Positions 26,769 through 36,248 of a stretch of DNA of 64,000 nt are shown here, piece after piece (the stretch's first letter is position 1; every line of letters starts with the position of its first letter). The notes under the pieces are model-generated. The model saw nothing but the letters and a program-made list of their open reading frames with translations. It made no database searches and was not told where the DNA came from. The translations under genes and the position numbers were made by a program. Source of the stretch: Roseiflexus sp034432635 (lineage in GTDB: Bacteria; Chloroflexota; Chloroflexia; Chloroflexales; Roseiflexaceae); contig DAOUBK010000018.1 in assembly GCA_034432635.1 (NCBI GenBank), forward strand, positions 33,282 through 97,281, read 5' to 3'.

Positions 26769-27956
26769 CTATGCGTCGTCGAGCGCCGCGACGCCCGGCA
26801 GAATACGTCCTTCCAGCAGTTCCAGCGATGCACCGCCACCCGTCGAAATGTGACGGATCTTGTCGGCAAGTCCCATCTGTTCCACTGCGGCAACCGAGTC
26901 GCCGCCACCGACAATCGTCATTCCCGGACAGTTCGCCATTGCCTGCGCAATTGCGCGAGTTCCCTCGGCAAATGGCGCCAGTTCGAACACCCCCATTGGT
27001 CCGTTCCATATCACGGTTTGCGCAGAGGTGATGATGTCGGTATAGGCGCGGATCGTTTCAGGACCAATGTCCAGCACACGCCAGCCGGGTGGGATTTCGC
27101 CGACCGACACGACCCGACGGTTGGCATCTGCACTGAAGGCATCGGCGATGACGACATCGGTTGGGAGCATGAGGCGCACCCCACGACCTGCTGCTTTCTC
27201 AAGCAGAGCTTGGGCGACCGGAACCGAATCCGGTTCAATCAGCGAGTCACCCATCTCGTACCCCTGTGCTAGCAGGAAGGTATTTGCCATGCCGCCGCCG
27301 ATAAGGAGTGCATCAACTTTGCCGAGCAGATTTTCGATAACGCCGATTTTATCGCTGATCTTGGCGCCGCCGATGATGGTCACGAAGGGACGGGTAGGAT
27401 TCTCCAGCGCACCCTGAAGTGCAGCAAGTTCGGCTTCCATCAGAAAACCGGCGACGGCGGGAAGGAAGCGGGCTACCCCTTCGGTCGAAGCGTGGGCGCG
27501 GTGTGCCGAACCGAAAGCGTCATTGACGTAGACATCACCGAGTTTTGCCAGTTCGCGCGCCATGCTCTCATCGTTGGCTTCCTCACGTGGATCAAAGCGC
27601 GTATTTTCGAGCACCAGCACCTCGCCGGGCTTGAGATCCTGCACTGCCGCCTCAGCCGCAGGACCGGTGGTTGCCTGTGTGCCTTTGATCGCTTTCGCTT
27701 CGGGCAACAGTTCCGCTAGTCGTGCGACAACCGGCGCCAGTCGCATACTTTCGACCACCTTGTTTTTGGGGCGACCCAGGTGCGACATTAGAATGACCGC
27801 CGCACCATGCTCAAGCAGGTAGCGGATAGTGGGTAGTGCAGCGCGAATGCGAGTATCATCGGTAATCTGCCCGTTCTCCAGCGGCACGTTGAAATCGACC
27901 CGAACCAGAGCGCGTTTGCCGCTCCAATCGATGTCACGGATCGTCTTTTTTGCCAT
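26769..27956 (-). CDS. pgk: Phosphoglycerate kinase
   Basis: Pgk converts 1,3-bisphosphoglycerate and ADP to 3-phosphoglycerate and ATP, and the reverse during carbon fixation or gluconeogenesis. The 395-residue protein has the family opening KRALVRVDFNVPL, SHLGRP, the RAHASTEGVA region and the nucleotide-binding C-terminal domain with GGAKISDKI, NGPMGVFE and GGGDSVAAVE. Length is normal. The start at 27956 has AAGGAG seven bases upstream. It stands alone rather than with other glycolytic genes. Confidence 0.96.
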   Translation of the reverse strand: MAKKTIRDIDWSGKRALVRVDFNVPLENGQITDDTRIRAALPTIRYLLEHGAAVILMSHLGRPKNKVVESMRLAPVVARLAELLPEAKAIKGTQATTGPAAEAAVQDLKPGEVLVLENTRFDPREEANDESMARELAKLGDVYVNDAFGSAHRAHASTEGVARFLPAVAGFLMEAELAALQGALENPTRPFVTIIGGAKISDKIGVIENLLGKVDALLIGGGMANTFLLAQGYEMGDSLIEPDSVPVAQALLEKAAGRGVRLMLPTDVVIADAFSADANRRVVSVGEIPPGWRVLDIGPETIRAYTDIITSAQTVIWNGPMGVFELAPFAEGTRAIAQAMANCPGMTIVGGGDSVAAVEQMGLADKIRHISTGGGASLELLEGRILPGVAALDDA

Positions 27957-28021
27957 TGTTCTTCTCCTTCTCGTCAATACGACGCTTCGGGACGCCCTTA
28001 TTGTAGCATAGTGCTCAGCAG

Positions 28022-28050
28022 TTGCCGCTTTGCGTACCGGCGAGTATAAT
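28022..28050 (+). promoter_or_regulatory. Promoter of the SDR gene
   Basis: TTGCCG (28022-28027) and TATAAT (28045-28050) are 17 bases apart, placing the start about 32 bases before ATG 28089. Confidence 0.75.
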
Positions 28051-28088
28051 CCCTGTAACGGTATCGTGCGCCAATGCGGGAGTAAAAT

Positions 28089-28808
28089 ATGCGTCTTCAG
28101 GGACGGGTAGCGATTATCATTGGGGCTTCGAGCGGTGTCGGGTATGAGACGGCACGGTGTCTGGCGCGTGAAGGTGCGACTGTAGTGGCTGCGGCGCGCC
28201 GCCGTGATCGGCTTGAGGCACTGGTGGCTGAGATTGCCGGCGAAGGTGGGCGGGCGGTTGCTATTCCAACCGATGTGACCGTTGCGGAGCAGGTGGATCG
28301 GTTGGTTGAAAGCGCGGTCAATCTGTTCAGGCGGGTTGATATTCTGGTCAACTCAGCGGGGGTGACGCACAAAATTGCGCCGCTCGAGCAGTTCAGCGAT
28401 GATGATTTTCGTCTGGTGATCGAGACCAATCTCCACGGAACATTCTACGCGGTGCGTGCGGTTATTCCCCATATGAAGCGTCAGCGCTCCGGTACAATTG
28501 TCAATATCGCCTCGCGGGTGGGGAAGATCGGTATTGCCAATATCGCTCCATTCTGCGCAGCCAAATTTGCGCTCGACGGTCTCAGTCAGGCGCTGGGCGC
28601 AGAGTTGCGTCCGTACAATGTTTTTGTGACTACCATCTTTCCCGGGCTGATCAATACCGAACTGGAACCGCTCAATCCCGGCGAAGAGTTTCGTCGTCGC
28701 CTGATGACGGCTGCCGATGTGGCTGAGGTCATTCTGTGGACATGTACGCTTCCGCCGACGGTGCGGGTTGATGAATTGCCGATCATGCCGCGTCAGATCG
28801 ATATGTGA
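28089..28808 (+). CDS. Short-chain dehydrogenase/reductase with Phe in place of catalytic Tyr
   Basis: The 239-residue protein is a classical SDR by fold: the NAD(P) motif GASSGVG (residues 12-18), NSAG (88-91), Ser142 in NIAS and Lys159. The position of the catalytic tyrosine is Phe155 (TTC at 28551-28553) in APFCAAKFAL, with the normal 13-residue spacing from the serine. Known SDRs need this tyrosine hydroxyl for proton transfer, so ordinary dehydrogenase activity is doubtful. It may bind cofactor for another purpose or use altered chemistry. Its 3' end overlaps the convergent adenylyltransferase gene by 26 bases. Confidence 0.85.
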   Translation: MRLQGRVAIIIGASSGVGYETARCLAREGATVVAAARRRDRLEALVAEIAGEGGRAVAIPTDVTVAEQVDRLVESAVNLFRRVDILVNSAGVTHKIAPLEQFSDDDFRLVIETNLHGTFYAVRAVIPHMKRQRSGTIVNIASRVGKIGIANIAPFCAAKFALDGLSQALGAELRPYNVFVTTIFPGLINTELEPLNPGEEFRRRLMTAADVAEVILWTCTLPPTVRVDELPIMPRQIDM

Positions 28809-29949
28809 TCGTCTGCGCGGCGCTGGCGTTGCGGATCGCGGTCGATGAAAGATCGACGCGAAACAGGCGTTCGGGCAGTTCGCGGAAGAGGGGGCGCAGT
28901 GCAGGCGGCATCTCGATATCCGCCAGGGTGCGGAAGGTGCCGTCCCTAACACGCCCGGCGACCAGGAAGGTGCAGTGTTGCGCGGCGATCCTGGCGAATG
29001 CCGCATCACGACCGGCTTCACCGTCGTAGTAGCGCGGATCGATGATCCGAAGCGCGGTATCGTATCCGATAACGAATGTGCATCCAGGAAAGAGGTCTGC
29101 TTTCTGGACGAAGAGCGGTGCGCGTGTCAGCACCACGGGGTAGCGCCTGCGGAACTGGTCGAGGCGGCGCTCCAGTTCGATGTACCGCAACGGCGGTTTG
29201 TCAGCATTCAGTATCGGTAGTTCGAATGTAACCGGCGTACCGAGCAACACGGCTGCCGCCTGTGCCAGATACTCGTGCCCGGCATGGAGCGGGTTGAACG
29301 AACCGGACAGCAGTGCGGTTGGTGGTGCGCCTTCGCGATATGCTCGACCATCTCTGTCAACGAAGACCGCTGCTATGTCGCCGTTCAGCAGGAGCATCAG
29401 TGGATCGGGATGCGCTTCTTCCTCCACTGCTACAGTTTCAGAGGGTTCCAGCGCCAGCGCAGGCGGTGCGACGCCACACGCCCCAGCGATTGCGCGTATA
29501 ATCAGCAGGCTTATCAGCGCCTCCTCGCCGGCGCGATCACGTGCACCTTTGGCAAGGGTCAGATTGAAGACCCGCAACGTCGCGCCGTCATAGACAGCAA
29601 TCGAGCAACCATGATCCCCACGTTTGGCACGGTCGGTTGCGATAGTGGCGGTGCAGGCGACACCTAGACATGGCGCGTCGCCATTGGTCAGGTGCAGAGC
29701 ACGGCGATATGCGGCTTCAGCCATAGCGCGCGCCGTGGTGGTAGAGACGAACTTTTCCGGCGTCGTGCCAATCAGATCGGCGAGAGACGCAGCGGCGTAA
29801 CGGTCGGTCGCCTCCAGTACGGTGCGTGACGAACCGGGGACGCTGTGCAACCAGCAGAGCGCCAGGCTGCCAGCACCGGCAAACTCGAAGACCAGGCGAT
29901 GGGGTGTTTGATGGATGGACGTGATCGTTTCCTGAGGTATTGGCACCAT
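28783..29949 (-). CDS. CinA-like domain fused to NadD-like nucleotidyltransferase
   Basis: The 388-residue protein has two parts. Residues about 1-170 resemble the CinA C-terminal / nicotinamide-nucleotide amidase fold (STTTARAMAEAAYRRAL, CLGVACTATIATDR). Residues about 205-388 are a nucleotidyltransferase with GSFNPLHAGHEYL, carrying the HxGH motif, and the later VDLSSTAIRN. The second part matches the mononucleotide adenylyltransferase family of NAD synthesis. Together they suggest pyridine nucleotide recycling: deamidation and re-adenylylation in one polypeptide. That is inferred from domains. The start at 29949 lacks a good ribosome site. Confidence 0.75.
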   Translation of the reverse strand: MVPIPQETITSIHQTPHRLVFEFAGAGSLALCWLHSVPGSSRTVLEATDRYAAASLADLIGTTPEKFVSTTTARAMAEAAYRRALHLTNGDAPCLGVACTATIATDRAKRGDHGCSIAVYDGATLRVFNLTLAKGARDRAGEEALISLLIIRAIAGACGVAPPALALEPSETVAVEEEAHPDPLMLLLNGDIAAVFVDRDGRAYREGAPPTALLSGSFNPLHAGHEYLAQAAAVLLGTPVTFELPILNADKPPLRYIELERRLDQFRRRYPVVLTRAPLFVQKADLFPGCTFVIGYDTALRIIDPRYYDGEAGRDAAFARIAAQHCTFLVAGRVRDGTFRTLADIEMPPALRPLFRELPERLFRVDLSSTAIRNASAAQTITYRSDAA

Positions 29950-30002
29950 AAACAGTAGTGTACCACGATTTATCTGCGGTTGCCTGAAAGCGACCAGAAG
30001 CG

Positions 30003-30929
30003 ATGAATGGACGCGCAACACTTGCCGGTTTCGCATGGCTGTCGATCATGGCGGCGATGATAACGATTACGCTGAAAGCCGGGGCATATCTGGTCACCGG
30101 TTCGGTTGGTCTGTTGTCCGATGCACTGGAGTCGCTGGTCAACCTGGTAGCAGCGATTATTGCGCTGATTGCGTTGACGATTGCGGCGCAACCGCCGGAC
30201 GAGGATCATTCCTATGGGCACGAGAAAGCGGAGTACTTTTCGAGCGGCGTTGAAGGGGCGCTGATCCTGATCGCTGCCCTGAGCATTGCGTTCGCAGCAA
30301 TTGGGCGCATCCTCAATCCCCAGCCGATCGAGCAACCGGGATTGGGTCTGACGATTGCCGTGATCGCGTCGCTGGTGAACCTGGTCGTGGCGCAGATATT
30401 GCTCCGCGCCGGTCGGCGTTATGAATCTATCACGCTGGAAGCCGATGCACACCATCTGATGACCGATGTCTACACGTCGGCAGGCGTCATCGTTGGCGTA
30501 GCGCTGGTCAGTCTCACCGGCTGGTATCTGCTCGACCCGCTGATCGCGCTGGCGGTCGCCGGGCATATTGTCTGGACAGGCGTGCAGTTGTTGCGGCGGT
30601 CGGTGGCGGGGTTGATGGATACAGCGCTGCCGGCAGCCGAGCGCAAGGTGCTGGACGCAACGCTGGCGCCGTTTCGTGATGAAGGGATCATTTTCCATGC
30701 ACTCCGTACCCGCCAGTCGGGTGCGCGACGTTTTGTGTCGTTCCACGTCCTGGTGCCGGGAACGTGGAGTGTTCGTCGTGGGCATATGCTGCTAGAACAG
30801 GTCGAGCGTGATGTGCGTAGAGCGCTGCCGAATACCACGGTCTTCACCCACCTCGAGCCGATCGAAGATCCGACGTCGTTCCAGGATACGACGCTCGACC
30901 GTGTCGAAGAGACGAAGGATCAGCCCTGA
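30003..30929 (+). CDS. Cation diffusion facilitator metal efflux protein
   Basis: CDF proteins exchange cytoplasmic zinc or related divalent metals for protons. The 308-residue protein has six membrane helices with the paired metal site residues SDALES in helix II and DAHHLMTD in helix V. A C-terminal cytoplasmic domain has FHALRTRQSG and VFTHLEP. Metal choice cannot be read exactly; the HxxxD arrangement in helix V fits zinc-type members. It diverges from the CinA/NadD-like gene with only 53 bases between starts, so promoters there must be compact. Confidence 0.9.
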   Translation: MNGRATLAGFAWLSIMAAMITITLKAGAYLVTGSVGLLSDALESLVNLVAAIIALIALTIAAQPPDEDHSYGHEKAEYFSSGVEGALILIAALSIAFAAIGRILNPQPIEQPGLGLTIAVIASLVNLVVAQILLRAGRRYESITLEADAHHLMTDVYTSAGVIVGVALVSLTGWYLLDPLIALAVAGHIVWTGVQLLRRSVAGLMDTALPAAERKVLDATLAPFRDEGIIFHALRTRQSGARRFVSFHVLVPGTWSVRRGHMLLEQVERDVRRALPNTTVFTHLEPIEDPTSFQDTTLDRVEETKDQP

Positions 30930-31172
30930 TACGCTACGCACCTGCAAGCGGGGACGCCTGCGCTTCCGGATGTGCGTCTTCGGTGGGCGATGATGATTGC
31001 CGTTACCGTGGCGGGGCGAGGTGTAGCCCGACATGCATTTCGGGCGCCGTGTGGTGTGTTTACTCCGCTTGTCGAAAGGATGCAGTTGATCCGGATGATG
31101 CGATCCATGGGCAACGGATGGAGCACCCTGATGTATGGTTGCCTGTCTTTCTCCTTCGCTCCAGCTCTCTCT

Positions 31173-31217
31173 GACCAGCCCGCCTGATCCAGCAGATGGT
31201 GGTTCAGGCGGGTGGTC
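31173..31217. terminator. Hairpin in the CDF-quinone oxidoreductase spacer
   Basis: GACCAGCCCGCCTGA and TTCAGGCGGGTGGTC pair with a single bulged base. The hairpin lies in the 336-base convergent spacer 30930-31265, which otherwise shows no gene. Confidence 0.65.
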
Positions 31218-31265
31218 GTTCAGCGTAATGAGAAGACTCGTAGCGCGTTGGATGGAGAGCAACAG

Positions 31266-32234
31266 TCAAGGCAGCAACAGGAGTTTGCCGCTGGTGGCGC
31301 GGCTTGCCAGGGCGTGGTGCGCTTCGGCTGCCTGTTCCAGTGGATAAGTCGCGTCAATACGCACCTTCAATTCGCCGGCTGCCATCCACGCGAACAGATC
31401 TCCTGCGCGCCACAGGAGTTCGTCGCGCGTGAGCAGGTAGTGACCGAGCGATGGACGCGTGAGGAAGAGCGATCCTTTAGCATTCAACACCTGCGGATCG
31501 AACGGCGGTACGGCGCCACTCGATTGACCGAACAGCACCATATACCCGCGCGGACGCAGACAGTCCAGGCTTCCCTCGAAGGTGGTCTTCCCGACCGAAT
31601 CGTACACCACATGCACACCGGTGCTGTCAGTCAGGCGGCGCACTGCCGCGCTGAAGTCTTCCCGGGTGTAGAGAATGATGTCATCGGCGCCAGCTTCATG
31701 CGCAAGCGTTGCCTTTTCTTCGGTCGAAACGGTGCCGATCACCCGCGCACCGCAGCGTTTTGCGATCTGTACCAGCAATAACCCAACGCCGCCGGCAGCA
31801 GCATGGATCAGCGCAATATCCCCCTGGCGCAGTGGGTAGGTGCTGTGTGTCAGATAGTGCGCCGTCATACCCTGGAGCATGACCGCTGCCGCCTGGTGCA
31901 GGTCGATGCCCGCGGGAACCGGCGCCAGCATCGTCGCCGGCACGATGGCATACTCTGCATAGGCGCCCTGTCGCATAGCATACACCACCCGGTCACCCAC
32001 CTGCACGTCGCTGACGTCAGGACCGACCGCATCCACAATCCCGGCCGCTTCCATGCCGGGTATCATGGGCAGTGTGCCTTTGTACTGTCCGCTCCGCTGA
32101 TAGATGTCGATGAAATTGACCCCAGCCGCTGCAATTTTGACACGCGCCTCGCCCGGTCCAGGTTCGGGCACGGGGAGGTCTTCCAGCCGCAGCACCTCTG
32201 GTCCGCCATAGTCGTGAACACGGATGGCACGCAT
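31266..32234 (-). CDS. NADPH:quinone oxidoreductase, MDR family
   Basis: The 322-residue protein is a zinc-free medium-chain reductase of the quinone oxidoreductase type. It has VNFIDIYQRSGQYK, the NADPH fold motif HAAAGGVGLLLVQIAK and VYDSVGKTTFEGSLDCL. It probably reduces quinones or reactive enones with NADPH in the cytoplasm. Cysteine ligands of the alcohol dehydrogenase structural zinc are absent, as expected for the group. Its ATG overlaps the stop of the GH13 gene by one base (TAATG), so the two are translated together. Confidence 0.92.
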   Translation of the reverse strand: MRAIRVHDYGGPEVLRLEDLPVPEPGPGEARVKIAAAGVNFIDIYQRSGQYKGTLPMIPGMEAAGIVDAVGPDVSDVQVGDRVVYAMRQGAYAEYAIVPATMLAPVPAGIDLHQAAAVMLQGMTAHYLTHSTYPLRQGDIALIHAAAGGVGLLLVQIAKRCGARVIGTVSTEEKATLAHEAGADDIILYTREDFSAAVRRLTDSTGVHVVYDSVGKTTFEGSLDCLRPRGYMVLFGQSSGAVPPFDPQVLNAKGSLFLTRPSLGHYLLTRDELLWRAGDLFAWMAAGELKVRIDATYPLEQAAEAHHALASRATSGKLLLLP

Positions 32235-35200
32235 TACTCCGCTCCTGTGTCTATCAATGCATCTCTGCCTGGCGATACTGCCAGCAACTGCTCGATCCGG
32301 TAGCCGCTCCGTTCAGCCGCCGCGATCAGGCGTTCGATGGTTCGGGCGCAGTCGGCGCGGATCGCTTCGGCGTCGGGCGTTGATTCCGCCTGTAACGCTA
32401 CAGTGGCGATCAAGTCCAGCCAGTGCAGGAGACGCTCGAATCGCTCCTTGTTGAACCACAGTACGCCCTGGAAGCGGTTGACCCGGGTGAACGATTGCAC
32501 ATCGCCGTCTGACATCAGTACTGCCGCGAGGGTGTGGTACTCACCAACAAACGTCGTGTGCCAGCGCTGCTGTGTGGTCAGAATCTTGACCAGCAGCGTT
32601 GCATCGGCGGCTATCTCGTCGCTATAACCGAACTCGACCAGCGCCGTCTGGAGGGTGCGCCCCAGCAGGTATTCGTCGATCAGGCTCCGGCTCTGACCGG
32701 CAATATCATCGGCGGCAACCATGAGCCCCAGTCGATGGAGCGTTGCCCAGGCAATGGCGGTTCCCCAGCGTCCAGGATCGTCTGCCAGCGGTGCGCCGGT
32801 GCGCTTCACCTGCTGCTCATCGGCGCAGACCAGGAGATCGATTACCGTTTCTAGACGATGAACCACATCGGTAACGATAAGGCTGGTATCGACCGTACTC
32901 CCGGTGAAGGCAGCAAACTCGGTGAGGAAGGTTCGCAGAAGCTGCGCAAAGCGTTCGATGGCAACAGTTTCGCTCTGATCCGGCGTGGCTGGCACAGGAG
33001 ACGCCGGCGCAACTGTACCTTCGGCGGTTGACCGGCGTTGCGCGATCGCCTCCAGTTCTTCGGGTGTTGGTTCGTCGAACGCATCGGGACCTTCGAGCAT
33101 GCTATCGATCCCGTCGTTGTCCGCAGTGTCGAACTCTGACAGGACTCCGCGCCGTACCGCGCGGCGATCCGCCCAGACCGCCAGTTCGCGGAGCATTGCA
33201 GCGCCGACCAGCTCGCGTAAGGGGGTTAGCACCGGTTGGAGGAACATCTCGCGGAGAGCGATGTCGATGCTAGGTACGCCGCGTCCGCCCAGGTATGCCG
33301 TCATCTGACCGTACCGTCCGTCTGGATACTCGGTGACTTCGCGGAAGTCGAGGAATACGTGACAGCCATACGGACCGAGCTCGACATACAACCCGCGTTC
33401 TGCCAGGTCGCGGCTATGGCGAATATATTCCAGTCCGTTGCGGTGATCGCGGAAGATGGTGTAGTTGTTGTCACTGGCGCGGAGCGCCAGCCCTTCGGCG
33501 AGGGTGCGTTGCGTCAGGGTGCGTTCATCGCCTTTGCCGGTGCGCGCCATGAACGATGCCGAGATGCGCACCCAGCCGCTGGTGTGGGCATAGCGATTGT
33601 GGTAGACCACCAGCGCGCGTTCGTTGCCGTAGCGGTTCGAGTATGCAAACACATCTTCGTTCACACGACCGTCGGGCATGTAGAAATCGTAGAGCAGGAA
33701 ATGATCGGTGCCGGCAAACAGATGACGACGGTGGAGCAGCGGGAAGATTTCGCGCTCGTGGCGCACAATCAGCCACTCATCCAGCTTCTCGTCCCAGTAG
33801 GCGCGGTAGTACTCCATGCCATACTTTTCGGCAAACCCCTCGATCTGCCCGTGCCCGAACATGGGCAATCCCGGCATGGTGACCAGCAGCGTGCAGACGC
33901 CAAAGTATTTATCGCCCTTGCCGAACTGATCGACCGCTGTGCGCTCGTCGGGGTTATTCATAAAGTTGACGAAGCGACGCAGCACTTCCGGGTCGAACTC
34001 GAGCACATTCTTCATGATCTGGCGATACTTGGCGTTCTCCTCGTCGCGCAGGCAGACCATGAACGCACTGTTGTACACGCGATGCATACCGAGGGTGCGC
34101 ACGAAGTACCCTTCCATCAACCAGAAGGCTTCTGCCAGCAGCAGGGTATCGGGCGCTTCGACAGCACAGCGATCGACCACCTCGCGCCAGAACTCCTCCG
34201 GCATGGCCGCATCGAATTGAGCGCGCGTCATGCCAAAGCCAGCGCGCGACGGAATATCGCCGCCGGTTCCCGGTTCGGGGAACCAGAGGCGGTGATAGTG
34301 GCGTTTGGTCAGCGTCATTGCCGCGTCGAAGCGAATGATCGGGAATTGCCGCGCCACGTGCAGGATCGTCTGAATAACCGCCTCACGCACTTCGGGCTTG
34401 AGGTAGTTGAGCTGCGCCGTATCGTTCCACGGCATGCTGGTGCCGTCGTTACCGTGGTAAATGTAGCGCGCCTGGCCCGTCCAGCGGTCGAGACGCTTGA
34501 AGACTACCGCCGCATCGCTGCGGTCGTAGTAGTGATCTTCGATGAAAATGCCCACCCGCTCATCGCTCGACAGATCGGGACCGTTGAAGGTATAGGTCGG
34601 GAAGGGTGGATAATCGAGTTGAATGAACCAGTCGGGATGCTCGATCACCCAGCGCCCGTCGATACCGACGTGGTTCGGCACCATATCGGCGGAGAGACGA
34701 ATGCCGCGCTGCCAGGCGCGCGAGCGTAGATTGTCGAGCGCTGCCTGACCGCCGAGCGCCGCAGCAATCTGGTAGTCGTAGAGCGAATAGGCTGATGCAA
34801 CGGCGTCGGGGTTGCCCATGATCTGCTTGATGCGTCGTGACGCCTGGCTGCGCTCCCACAGTCCGATCAGCCACAGACCGGTGAACCCACGGCGCGCCAT
34901 CGTATCGAGTTCCTCGTCCGGCACCTGGTCGAGCGTCTTGATCGGACGACCGTACCATTTGCTCAACTGATCGAGCCAGACGAAGGTGTTCTTCGCCAGC
35001 AGCACCAGGCGCGGCATCCACTCACGGTCGGGGGTATAGCGCTCCGGTTCCGCTTCCAGATAGCGATAGTCGGCAACCGGTACATATGCGCCGGTTAGAT
35101 CGCCGCCACCGACGCCAAAGCGCGCCCGTTCTTCTTCTTTGATGACATCCAGGCTGCTGAGCAGACGGTAGAGGAAAGCGCGATCCAGGAAGCCCGCCCA

Positions 35201-35923
35201 GTGTTCGAGCACATAGTTGAGTTGCCCTTCGATCGAGTAGGGTGATGCCAGCGCAGGCGCGCGCAGGAGTTCGATCAGGGTACGACTGGAGACGCCGGGA
35301 AAGATGGCAGCCGGCGGCGGTTGCGTGGCGAGGAATCGGTCGAGTTCATCGATGATCGCAGCATAGACAGTATCGTGCCTCAGTCGAGAGTCATCGAATA
35401 GTTCGAGGAAAGGATTGAAGGCAGGATTGACGTTTTCCAGCCAGAGCATCAGCATTTCTTCGAGCGCCGTCTCGCGGTGCGGCGTGCCGGCGGTCGATCC
35501 TTCGAGATACGTCCCGATTGTCTGTTCACGACGATACACGGCAACCGGCGGGAACTCATCGCTGAAGACGCGCAGCGCCGTCTCGACCTTCTCTGCGCTC
35601 AGGCGTTCGTTGAGCCAGGCGATCGCATCGGCGAGGAGACGCTCCTTCACACGCTGGCGGTAGAGCTGCGTGACATAATGCAGAATTTCGTCGAGCAACC
35701 CCATCGCGCTGATCTGCCCGGCGCGCACTGCCTGCTCAGGGAAACGCGCCAGGTCGCGCTTCTGGTTCATCTTCTGGGCGAAGACACGCGCGGCGTGGAA
35801 GTTGGCAAAGATGACGTTGCCGCTGAACTGGAACAACGACTCATCGAAGTGGTAGCGGTCACGCGCGCTGCGGGCAACATGAAACTCCATCACCGGCGTG
35901 CCAGTTATGCGGCTCAGGTCCAC
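32234..35923 (-). CDS. Large GH13-family alpha-glucan enzyme, possibly GlgE-related
   Basis: The 1229-residue protein has a GH13 barrel in its middle: region I DMVPNH (413-418), region II RFDAAM with nucleophile Asp533, region III LLAEAFW with acid/base Glu598, and region IV FMNNPDE with Asp659. The NNPD form of region IV and EHPDWF after region I recall GlgE maltosyltransferases rather than common amylases, whose region IV has His-Asp. About 300 residues precede the barrel and about 350 follow, including an acidic linker near residue 960. No signal peptide is present, so a cytoplasmic role in storage glucan or trehalose metabolism is inferred. GTG start with GGGAG six bases upstream. Confidence 0.8.
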   Translation of the reverse strand: MDLSRITGTPVMEFHVARSARDRYHFDESLFQFSGNVIFANFHAARVFAQKMNQKRDLARFPEQAVRAGQISAMGLLDEILHYVTQLYRQRVKERLLADAIAWLNERLSAEKVETALRVFSDEFPPVAVYRREQTIGTYLEGSTAGTPHRETALEEMLMLWLENVNPAFNPFLELFDDSRLRHDTVYAAIIDELDRFLATQPPPAAIFPGVSSRTLIELLRAPALASPYSIEGQLNYVLEHWAGFLDRAFLYRLLSSLDVIKEEERARFGVGGGDLTGAYVPVADYRYLEAEPERYTPDREWMPRLVLLAKNTFVWLDQLSKWYGRPIKTLDQVPDEELDTMARRGFTGLWLIGLWERSQASRRIKQIMGNPDAVASAYSLYDYQIAAALGGQAALDNLRSRAWQRGIRLSADMVPNHVGIDGRWVIEHPDWFIQLDYPPFPTYTFNGPDLSSDERVGIFIEDHYYDRSDAAVVFKRLDRWTGQARYIYHGNDGTSMPWNDTAQLNYLKPEVREAVIQTILHVARQFPIIRFDAAMTLTKRHYHRLWFPEPGTGGDIPSRAGFGMTRAQFDAAMPEEFWREVVDRCAVEAPDTLLLAEAFWLMEGYFVRTLGMHRVYNSAFMVCLRDEENAKYRQIMKNVLEFDPEVLRRFVNFMNNPDERTAVDQFGKGDKYFGVCTLLVTMPGLPMFGHGQIEGFAEKYGMEYYRAYWDEKLDEWLIVRHEREIFPLLHRRHLFAGTDHFLLYDFYMPDGRVNEDVFAYSNRYGNERALVVYHNRYAHTSGWVRISASFMARTGKGDERTLTQRTLAEGLALRASDNNYTIFRDHRNGLEYIRHSRDLAERGLYVELGPYGCHVFLDFREVTEYPDGRYGQMTAYLGGRGVPSIDIALREMFLQPVLTPLRELVGAAMLRELAVWADRRAVRRGVLSEFDTADNDGIDSMLEGPDAFDEPTPEELEAIAQRRSTAEGTVAPASPVPATPDQSETVAIERFAQLLRTFLTEFAAFTGSTVDTSLIVTDVVHRLETVIDLLVCADEQQVKRTGAPLADDPGRWGTAIAWATLHRLGLMVAADDIAGQSRSLIDEYLLGRTLQTALVEFGYSDEIAADATLLVKILTTQQRWHTTFVGEYHTLAAVLMSDGDVQSFTRVNRFQGVLWFNKERFERLLHWLDLIATVALQAESTPDAEAIRADCARTIERLIAAAERSGYRIEQLLAVSPGRDALIDTGAE

Positions 35924-36248
35924 ACTCTACTCCCGTCGAATTGCAATGGGTGCAGCCTGTTTTGCAGGTGCACGCCGATAAGGTCGATTGCCACAAACCC
36001 GGAAATGACGCCAGAACGAAACGCGCTCTGTAGTATACCACGCAGATGACAGTTCGCTGACAGGCGCAACAGTGTGTGTGGGTGTAGACGGCAGGAAGCG
36101 TTGTTTAATGACGAGGACGGGGCGCCGGGCGTCGATGCAGATACGCGGGGATGCAGACAATCCACGGAAGTCTGGCGGGGGACACGGGATCGCTCTGCTC
36201 ATTCGGTCAGATTTCGATGCGCTCTGGATACTTTATAAGGATGGCGAT
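35924..36248. other. Divergent intergenic region
   Basis: About 325 bases between divergent genes. A TATACT at 36031-36036 (minus strand) could be the -10 of the GH13 transcript, but the -35 is poor. No gene or repeat is seen. Confidence 0.4.

Noticed and set aside
33236..34729. A 497-codon plus-strand open frame
   Set aside because: It is exactly antisense to the GH13 gene, has no ribosome site and no family motif; GC-rich codon use leaves the opposite strand open.
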